In this document: piece after piece, positions 24,371 through 30,044 of the stretch
Position numbering within the stretch: position 1 is the stretch's first letter
How the letters are laid out: each line of letters begins with the position of its first letter
The notes under the pieces: generated by a model
Told to the model about the DNA's origin: nothing
What the model saw: the letters and a program-made list of their open reading frames with translations, nothing else
The model's database searches: none
Assembly: GCA_027004315.1 (NCBI GenBank)
Contig: JALTHV010000134.1
Span: 1 to 30,044 of the forward strand
DNA length: 30,044 nucleotides
DNA from: Deltaproteobacteria bacterium
GTDB taxonomy: Bacteria > Desulfobacterota > Dissulfuribacteria > Dissulfuribacterales > UBA3076
Reading direction: 5' to 3'
Position numbers and translations under genes: made by a program

Positions 24371-24880
24371 CTATTCTGAGGAAACGTATCCCTGACCTCC
24401 TGGAACGTAATTCCCCCGTGAACAGTTACCCTGGGACAGTGAAGAGTTATTGCCGATTGATGGGGATATAGGACTTGTTACAGGCCCTGTTTTATCCGAA
24501 TGCCAGAAAAACCAAAATCCCCATCCTACAAGCAAGATGAATATTGCTATTATGAAACCGATGATAAATCGGTTAAATAGAGGGGCTTTTTTTGCATAAC
24601 GACCAGTCACAGACTCAATGGGCTCTCCAACCCCTAGATCTCCATCCTGCTCTTCCTGATAACGGAGGATGACGTCTTCGGGAACCAACCCTATGAATTC
24701 AGCATAGCTTTTTGTAAAGCCCTTCCTAAAGACCTTACCAGGCAATTCTTCCCACCGATCTGCCTCCATGGCCTTTAGGACATGAATTCCGATCTTAGTC
24801 CCTTCTGCTAACTCTTCCAGGGAAATATGACGCAGTTCCCGTTCTCGTTTGAGATATTCACCTAAAGTTTCTTTAGACAT
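24371..24880 (-). CDS. RodZ-like helix-turn-helix membrane protein, short form
   Basis: A 169-aa bitopic protein with an N-terminal HTH domain (about 5-72, LGEYLKRERELRHISLEEL, as in RodZ and related HTH_25 proteins), a short linker, one transmembrane helix at about 104-126 and a short periplasmic tail. In longer RodZ proteins a beta-rich periplasmic domain follows; it is absent here. RodZ links MreB to the wall machinery, so a cell-shape role is inferred. Residues 151-158 are encoded by a 23-bp inserted repeat, and the insertion (23 + 8 bp) shifted the frame. Before it the protein would have read on as Gln-Glu-Val-Arg-Asp-Thr... and ended at TAA 24363-24365, about 161 aa. It lies 16 bp after surA and 37 bp before recO. 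Confidence 0.82.
   Translation of the reverse strand: MSKETLGEYLKRERELRHISLEELAEGTKIGIHVLKAMEADRWEELPGKVFRKGFTKSYAEFIGLVPEDVILRYQEEQDGDLGVGEPIESVTGRYAKKAPLFNRFIIGFIIAIFILLVGWGFWFFWHSDKTGPVTSPISPSIGNNSSLSQGNCSRGNYVPGGQGYVSSE
24399..24437. repeat. 23-bp remnant of a type B element inside a gene, 7/8 target duplication
   Basis: The element is 24407-24429, starting GTAATTCCCCC and ending GTGAACAGTTAC. Flanks are CCTGGAAC (24399-24406) and CCTGGGAC (24430-24437). The right end is identical to the end of the copy at 26082 (GTGAACAGTTAC). It lies within the reading frame of the rodZ-like gene. Confidence 0.78.
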
Positions 24881-24896
24881 TTATTGTTCCAAATTT

Positions 24897-25958
24897 TTAA
24901 AGGAGTATCCGGATCGTAGACCTTGATCTAAGTCTCTTGAGCCAATCTTCAAACCGGGCATTTATCTCCCTGCGGTAGAGCTTTTGCCGGATTTTCCCTA
25001 TATAAGCCCGTTCGTTTTTGTCCTCTCCAGCCCGTGTTATCTTCTTTAGTCTGAAAATCTGCCAGCCCATTGGAGTATCAACCACTTTGCTAAAATCGCC
25101 GGGTTTTAGCCCGGCTACTGCCTGTTTGACAAAGGGTGCCATCTCTTTCAGGGTAAAACTGCCCAGATATCCTCCATCTTCTTTATCTGAAGAGAGGTCA
25201 GAATAGCGTTTTACTATCGCCTTAAAACTCTTACCATTTTTTAGTGCCTTATAGGCCTCCTCGGCTCGTATTTTGGCCTCTTCCTTTAATTTGGGGTCAT
25301 TAGGATTTTTCGGGCTTATACATATGTGTTGCAGAATATAGAGCTGGCCACTATAATCATTTCTAAGATGTTGTTTTTTTATATATTTTTTGATCTCTTC
25401 ATCGGTTATTACTACCTTTGAACTTACCTGTCTATTTATAAGTCTTGCCCTCTCAATCTGTTTTTTTATTTCTTTTTTATATTCTTTTAGAGTTTTACCT
25501 TCAGAGTTAAGCTGAGCTACAAGCTCATCTATCGTCATGTAGTTCTGTTTACATATCCTGTCTAAGGCCTCTTGGATCTCTTGTTTATTTACGCTTATAT
25601 CGAGCCTCTTGATTTCTTCCTCTACAAGGTGCTCATCTATTAACTGCGGCAAGATATGATGCAGGATTTCCTGCTTTTTGGCCTCTATTTCTTCCTTAGT
25701 CATCCCTTTATTAATATATTTTTGAAATATAGGCCTTGCCGTATTTTCTAGTTCGGAAAGGGTAATTACATCTCCGTTTACTACAGCAACTATTCTATCG
25801 AAGATGACTCCATAGGCTGGGGGGCACTTGAATACGTTGAATATTAGGAGACCCGATATGCAGATAACTGCAAAGTAAAAAGAAGATGCCCGAATTGCGT
25901 ATCTAGTCTCTCTCCGGGGGAAAAACGGGGCTTCATTGACAAGGGGCTTCATATCCAT
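24897..25958 (-). CDS. surA: SurA-type periplasmic chaperone / peptidyl-prolyl isomerase
   Basis: A 353-aa exported protein. A hydrophobic signal segment lies at about 26-44 (SFYFAVICISGLLIFNVF) after a basic N-region; the later in-frame ATGs are within the first few codons, so the long N-terminus stands. A SurA N-terminal domain follows (FDRIVAVVNGDVITLSELE, about 53-180). One parvulin PPIase domain sits at about 200-305 (LQHICISPK, SDLSSDKEDGGYLGSF, PMGWQIFRLKK). SurA helps outer-membrane proteins fold, which implies a diderm cell. The place between mfd and rodZ-recO is the usual one in deltaproteobacteria. A composite repeat of more than 250 bp now separates it from mfd and may affect its expression. 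Confidence 0.88.
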   Translation of the reverse strand: MDMKPLVNEAPFFPRRETRYAIRASSFYFAVICISGLLIFNVFKCPPAYGVIFDRIVAVVNGDVITLSELENTARPIFQKYINKGMTKEEIEAKKQEILHHILPQLIDEHLVEEEIKRLDISVNKQEIQEALDRICKQNYMTIDELVAQLNSEGKTLKEYKKEIKKQIERARLINRQVSSKVVITDEEIKKYIKKQHLRNDYSGQLYILQHICISPKNPNDPKLKEEAKIRAEEAYKALKNGKSFKAIVKRYSDLSSDKEDGGYLGSFTLKEMAPFVKQAVAGLKPGDFSKVVDTPMGWQIFRLKKITRAGEDKNERAYIGKIRQKLYRREINARFEDWLKRLRSRSTIRILL

Positions 25959-26004
25959 AGCACTCCATTTTTACAGTGAAAATAAGATGCTCTCCTGTTG
26001 TAAC

Positions 26005-26315
26005 GTAACTTCTCAATAAGTCCTGGCAACTTCGATGTAACCGATCACAGGGTGCTTCTTTTTCCAACATGCTCTCGCCCCGTAACCGTTCACACCCCCC
26101 TCCTGTTGCAACCGTCTACGTCCCCGGCCAGCAGTAGCATTTTGAAGGGTTTCAGTGCGGATTAATAGGCAGAGTGCCCTGATTTTGTGCATCAAGCGAT
26201 GCTCCTGAAACCCTTCAAAAGGCTACTGCTGGCCGGGGGGATGTGAACAGTTACCTCGCCCCTTGTTTTCTAAGGTTTTTGCAGCATGGGACCCTCCCTG
26301 TTCTCCTCCGCTGCG
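26005..26315 (+). repeat. Type C/A element interrupted by a B element
   Basis: It begins GTAACTTCTCAATAAGTCC, then GTAACCGATCACAGGGTGC, and continues after the B insertion. Removing the B element and one octamer joins CTCGCCCC to TTGTTTTCTAAGG, which matches CTCGCCTCCTGTCTTCTGAGG of the uninterrupted copy at 29973-29993. The distal end runs into the last bases of mfd and no right terminal repeat is seen, so the element is incomplete. Confidence 0.8.
26074..26262 (+). repeat. Complete type B element nested in a C element, perfect 8-bp duplication
   Basis: The element is 26082-26254 (173 bp), from GTAACCGTTCACACCCCCC to GGGATGTGAACAGTTAC, with CTCGCCCC on both sides (26074-26081, 26255-26262). 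Inner arms 26122-26155 and 26205-26238 pair over 34 bp with one mismatch around a 49-nt loop. It is collinear with the minus-oriented copy at 7890-8061. Confidence 0.94.
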
Positions 26316-29300
26316 CTAAGGAATGCACCCATTCTTTGTAGCCATTTTTAGTATTACTTGCAAGGTCTGCCTTACACTTTCAAGACCATTCCCATCCTTT
26401 CTATCTGATTTAATAAGCGGGACTATCAGCCTGCCATCCGGCAACAGACGCCACCGCCGGTCTTTTTGTACCGCCTCTATGATCCTGTCTGGATGAGATG
26501 GACCCTCAGGCCCAAAATTCAGGACGATATACCCTTTTTTATCAGAAGAGGTCCTGTCAAGGCGTATCACGTTAAGCGATCTCAGGCTGCGTTTTATTCC
26601 AATTACTCCAAGGAGAGAGGAGATCTCTTTTGGGACCGGGCCGAAGCGGTCTTTGAGTTCCAGCAAGAAATCTGTATCTTCCTGTCCGTCTTTTAGGCGG
26701 GCCATTCTTCGGTAGAGGAGCAGGCGCTGTTCTACATCCGGGACATACTCTTCCGGGATGAATACAGGTATGCCCAGGTTTACTTCCGGATCTATCTCTT
26801 CCTTTTTAGGGAGTCCCTTGAACTCGTCTATAGCCCTCTGTAAGAGATCCAGGTAGAGTTCATATCCTACCTCTGCAATACTCCCTGACTGGGATACCCC
26901 CAAGATGTTCCCGGCCCCTCGGATCTGCAGGTCTTTCATTGCAAGGCGGAATCCGCCTCCGGATACAGAGAGTTCCATGATGGCCTTGAGCCTCTTTATA
27001 GGCCCTTTACCTAGATCGGACATACGGGGGGCAAGGAGATAGGCATAGGCCTGTTCATTGGCCCTTCCTATCCTTCCTCTCAACTGGTACAGATCTGCAA
27101 GACCCAGCCTGTCGGCCCGATTGATGATCATGGTATTTGCCGACGGTATGTCCAGGCCAGATTCTATTATAGTGGTACATACCAGGCAGTCGACCTCTCC
27201 CCTTACAAACCGGATCATGACCTCCTCAAGCTCATCAGGCCCCATCTGACCATGGATGACTTCTATTCTGGCCTTGGGGACCACTCGCTGGATGTACTCT
27301 GCCAGCCTGTATATGCCCTTTATCCTATTGTGTACAAAAAAGACCTGACCACCTCGGTTGATCTCCTGTTCTATGGCCTCTTTTATCAAGGAGTCATCGA
27401 ATTCGGCCATGAATGTCTTTATGGGCATACGGTCCCTTGGAGGGGTATTGATTACCGAGAGGTCCCGGATCCCCAGGAGGGAGAGTTGAAGGGTCCTGGG
27501 GATTGGAGTAGCGGTGAGCGTCAGGCAGTCAACTGATTGCTTAAGCCTCTTTAGTCTCTCTTTGTGCCTTACACCAAAACGGTGTTCCTCATCTACAATG
27601 AGTAGCCCCAGGTCCTTGAATTTCACGTCTGGCTGTAGCAACCGGTGTGTGCCAATGAGGATGTCAACCTGGCCCTGGCTGACCTTGGCAAGGACCTCTT
27701 TCTGCTTCTGCCTGGGTTTGAGCCTGCTTATGGCCTCTACAGTGACAGGGAATTGCTGGAATCTTTGCCTGAATGTCCGCTCGTGTTGTTCTGCCAGCAG
27801 GGTAGTGGGTACCAATATGGCAACCTGCTTTCCATCTTCAACTGCCTTAAATGAGGCCCTCATTGCGACCTCTGTCTTGCCGTAGCCCACATCTCCGCAC
27901 AACAGGCGATCCATGGGCTTGGGCTCCTGCATATCAGAGAGGATTTCCTCTATAGAGGTGGCCTGGTCCCGGGTCTCTTCATACGGAAATGCCGCTTCAA
28001 ACTGTCGGAACAGGGTATCAGGAGGCGAAAAGGCAAGGCCTTTGCTGACCTTTCTTGAGGCATAGAGTTCAACCAGTTCGTGGGCGATTTTATAGATACT
28101 CTTCTTGACCTTTTGTTTCGTAAGCTGCCAGCTTGAACTCCCAAGCCTGTCAATTCGAGGTGCACGACCTTCTATCCCTACATATTTCTGGATCAGGCCC
28201 AAGCGGTCCACTGGTAGATAGAGCCTGTCCCTGTCACGGTATTCGAGAAGCAGGAACTCCCCTGGAATTCCTGCGGCCTCTATACGCACAAGGCCCTGGT
28301 AGAGTCCCACACCATGGTCTCTGTGTACTACTGGTTGGCCGGGTTTGAGGTCTTCGAAGGTCAGACTCTCTACGGCGGTCCTCCTTCTCTTATGGGCCTT
28401 GGTCCGTCTGGCCTGTGTGCCCATGAGCTCTTCTTCTGTAAGGACTATGAGGGCCTCTCCTGGGAGGAGGAATCCCATAGATATCTGACCTGTACAGATC
28501 ATGAGGCCTGTTGCCACAGGGTCATTGGTCAAGGGGGCTGAGGATATGGGGACCTCTGCCTCAATAATCTCGTGATAGCTCAGGAGTTCAATTATCCTCT
28601 GGCCCTGACGTCTGCCAGGTACTACCAAGACAACCCTGTCTCCCGCCTCAATCCAGCCCTTGACCCGGTCAAGCGTCGGCCCGATGAGATCTCTTCCCCT
28701 CCGGACACCTCCAGGCACTAATGGCGATTCTGGCGTGCCCGTCTTGATCTCCAGCTCTTGAGTCTCCGGAACGGGGAAGTCGAAGGGAGATCCTTTGGAG
28801 ACCCGCTTGGTAAGTGGTTTGACATCTCGGAAGAGCCAGCAGGTATGGCCGCATATCTGCCCTGAGACCTCTTCAGGGTCAGAGAGATACGATCCCAGGG
28901 GGGCCAAGACCCTGTGTTCCTCAAGGGCCGATTTGTAGGTCTGCCTGGCCTCCTTCCAGTAGTTGCTCAAGGCCGCCTCGATCTCTTCGGGTCTTTCAAG
29001 GAGCAGGGGGGCCTGTTGAGGTATATAGTCCAGGAGAGAGGCAGGCCTGGGATAAAAGATGGGCAGTAAGGCCTCTTGTCCCTCTACCAGCCTCTTATCT
29101 TCCAGTTGTTGGAGGATTTCATGGATCCTCCGGGCAGACAAATCGTATTTTTCGGCCTCTCTGATCAGTCTCTCTTGAGCCGCTTCAATTAGGGGCTGGG
29201 AGAGGATGAATTCATGGGCCGGGAGTACAACTAATTCATTCAGATCCTCAGTCGAGCGCTGAGTAAGAGGATCAAAGAGACGCATCTCTTCCACAAAGTC

Positions 29301-29873
29301 GCCGAAAAAGTCTATCCGTACCGGGAGAGAAGTCATCGGCGGGAAGATGTCAAGCAGACTGCCCCTTACACAGAATTCTCCCCTGGACTGGACTACACTG
29401 GAGTGCTCATAGCCGGATTCAATAAGCCACTTGAGCAGTCCCTCGCGATCTACTTCCTCTCCCACCTGGAGATACTCTACATGGCCCAGGAGCGTCTTGG
29501 GCGGGAGCGTGAGCTCGGTAAGGGCCTGGACCGGGGCTACTGCCACGGCAGGTCCTCCTTCAGTGGCAAGACGGTAGAGGACCGATACCTTCTGACATGT
29601 TGTCTCACTTGAAGGAAGTAGGGGCACAAAGGGAAGCGAGTCACGACATGGATATAGCAAGACAGGCAGATCTGAGAAGAATGAAAGGTCTGTTATTACC
29701 CTCTCTGCATCCTTTTGCTGGGGCGTTATCCAGAGTATAGGCCGGTCAATAGACCTGAGGAGTCTCGAAATCATCCAGGCCGATGAAGTGCCTAAGAGAC
29801 CGTTTATGGCCAGGATACCCCCTGGACCTGCGAGAGACTCTTTGAGTTTTAAAAGTACCTGTTCAGTATTCAT
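26316..29873 (-). CDS. mfd: Transcription-repair coupling factor Mfd
   Basis: ATP-dependent translocase that releases RNA polymerase stalled at DNA lesions and recruits UvrA. It is 1185 aa, full length. A UvrB-like N-terminal region covers about 1-350. The CarD-like polymerase-interaction domain is near 520-580 (LKPGQPVVHRDHGVGLYQGLV). A RecG-like helicase core has Walker A GDVGYGKTE (K666), DEEH near 767 and the TRG motif region LTATPIPRTLQLSLLG. The C-terminal TRCF domain ends in IVPLIKSD... The stop adjoins the nested repeat element. It probably starts the leftward transcript mfd-surA-rodZ-recO. Its CarD-like domain and the nearby carD gene share the same polymerase-binding fold. Confidence 0.97.
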   Translation of the reverse strand: MNTEQVLLKLKESLAGPGGILAINGLLGTSSAWMISRLLRSIDRPILWITPQQKDAERVITDLSFFSDLPVLLYPCRDSLPFVPLLPSSETTCQKVSVLYRLATEGGPAVAVAPVQALTELTLPPKTLLGHVEYLQVGEEVDREGLLKWLIESGYEHSSVVQSRGEFCVRGSLLDIFPPMTSLPVRIDFFGDFVEEMRLFDPLTQRSTEDLNELVVLPAHEFILSQPLIEAAQERLIREAEKYDLSARRIHEILQQLEDKRLVEGQEALLPIFYPRPASLLDYIPQQAPLLLERPEEIEAALSNYWKEARQTYKSALEEHRVLAPLGSYLSDPEEVSGQICGHTCWLFRDVKPLTKRVSKGSPFDFPVPETQELEIKTGTPESPLVPGGVRRGRDLIGPTLDRVKGWIEAGDRVVLVVPGRRQGQRIIELLSYHEIIEAEVPISSAPLTNDPVATGLMICTGQISMGFLLPGEALIVLTEEELMGTQARRTKAHKRRRTAVESLTFEDLKPGQPVVHRDHGVGLYQGLVRIEAAGIPGEFLLLEYRDRDRLYLPVDRLGLIQKYVGIEGRAPRIDRLGSSSWQLTKQKVKKSIYKIAHELVELYASRKVSKGLAFSPPDTLFRQFEAAFPYEETRDQATSIEEILSDMQEPKPMDRLLCGDVGYGKTEVAMRASFKAVEDGKQVAILVPTTLLAEQHERTFRQRFQQFPVTVEAISRLKPRQKQKEVLAKVSQGQVDILIGTHRLLQPDVKFKDLGLLIVDEEHRFGVRHKERLKRLKQSVDCLTLTATPIPRTLQLSLLGIRDLSVINTPPRDRMPIKTFMAEFDDSLIKEAIEQEINRGGQVFFVHNRIKGIYRLAEYIQRVVPKARIEVIHGQMGPDELEEVMIRFVRGEVDCLVCTTIIESGLDIPSANTMIINRADRLGLADLYQLRGRIGRANEQAYAYLLAPRMSDLGKGPIKRLKAIMELSVSGGGFRLAMKDLQIRGAGNILGVSQSGSIAEVGYELYLDLLQRAIDEFKGLPKKEEIDPEVNLGIPVFIPEEYVPDVEQRLLLYRRMARLKDGQEDTDFLLELKDRFGPVPKEISSLLGVIGIKRSLRSLNVIRLDRTSSDKKGYIVLNFGPEGPSHPDRIIEAVQKDRRWRLLPDGRLIVPLIKSDRKDGNGLESVRQTLQVILKMATKNGCIP

Positions 29874-29938
29874 TTAAATTTTCAATAATTATAAACAATA
29901 AGATCGGTATTATCTATTTGACAACTGGAGGAAAAACA

Positions 29939-30043
29939 TAAATGATGTAATCGGTCAAGGGTGCTTCGTTCTCGCCTCCTGTCTTCTGAGGCCAAGACAA
30001 ATCGTTTTCAGGTGAAGCACCCTGTAATCGGATACTAAATGTA
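29939..30043. repeat. Uninterrupted type C element with a possible 6/8 target duplication
   Basis: The element is 29947-30035 (89 bp), starting GTAATCGGTCAAGGGTGCTTC and ending GAAGCACCCTGTAATCGGATAC in its two inverted arms. The flanks TAAATGAT (29939-29946) and TAAATGTA (30036-30043) share the first six bases. Its middle (CTCGCC... and ACAAATCGTTT) matches parts of the copies near 26074 and 15664. It lies about 75 bp upstream of mfd at the edge of the window, so the right flank is short. Confidence 0.72.
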
Positions 30044-30044
30044 A

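Larger units (their letters stand above)
25959..26315. other. Intergenic region almost filled by a composite nested element
   Basis: The 357 bp between mfd and surA hold, from left to right, a type A end (26005-26021), a type C left end (GTAACCGATCACAGGG, 26037-26052), a complete B element with target duplication (26074-26262), and the continuation of the C element (TTGTTTTCTAAGG then TTTTTGCAGCATGGGA) up to the mfd stop. Only about 45 bp next to surA look non-repetitive. Confidence 0.8.

Noticed and set aside
1720..30035. Dispersed palindromes considered as a CRISPR array or as REP elements of a RAYT system.
   Set aside because: They are not regularly spaced and have no spacers; they have target duplications, which REP elements do not produce.

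Overview
The window looks like part of the chromosome of an anaerobic bacterium, most likely of the Desulfobacterota (former deltaproteobacteria: sulfate reducers, disulfur disproportionators or syntrophs). The evidence is an electron-bifurcating Flx/HdrA-type locus with many Fe-S clusters, the gene neighbourhoods argS-SPOR-argA-secA-argJ and mfd-surA-rodZ-recO-carD, and heavy use of AGG/AGA arginine and ATA isoleucine codons. I cannot name genus or species.

Layout. (1) 19-7862, plus strand: argS, a SPOR-domain membrane protein, a short N-acetylglutamate synthase (argA type), secA, argJ and a 10TM heavy-metal/manganese exporter-like permease, mostly tightly packed or overlapping. (2) 8126-9574: a stand-alone bifunctional mannose-1-phosphate guanylyltransferase/mannose-6-phosphate isomerase. 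(3) 9575-11265: an accessory-looking segment holding a CPA2-type cation/proton antiporter of foreign codon style, a damaged repeat and a stretch resembling the 5' part of a bacterial group II intron. (4) 11266-15504, minus strand: ligA and rnr. (5) 15505-16083: a repeat-rich intergenic region carrying a duplicated promoter module. (6) 16084-22713, plus strand: an operon for a double-module HdrA (1024 aa) followed by MvhD/FlxD, FlxC-, FlxB- and FlxA-like subunits. It reads as a cytoplasmic NAD(H)-linked flavin-based electron-bifurcating complex, with no hdrB or hdrC nearby. (7) 22962-29873, minus strand: carD, recO, a short rodZ-like gene, a SurA-type chaperone/PPIase and mfd.

The most striking signal is a family of miniature inverted-repeat elements scattered between, and even inside, these genes. 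They all begin GTAA and end TTAC or a mutated form of it. Three end types occur: GTAACTTCTCAATAAGT (type A), GTAACCGTTCAC (type B, with a long GGCCAGCGGTAGC-type stem) and GTAACCGATCACAGGGTG (type C). Three copies are flanked by perfect 8-bp target duplications, three by 7/8 duplications and one by a possible 6/8. Lengths run from about 200 bp down to 23 bp. One B element sits inside a C element. A 34-bp copy replaced the stop codon of rnr, and a 23-bp copy shifted the frame of the end of the rodZ-like gene. The GTAA end and 8-bp duplication match what is known of IS66-family elements. No transposase gene is in the window, so the copies were presumably mobilised in trans.
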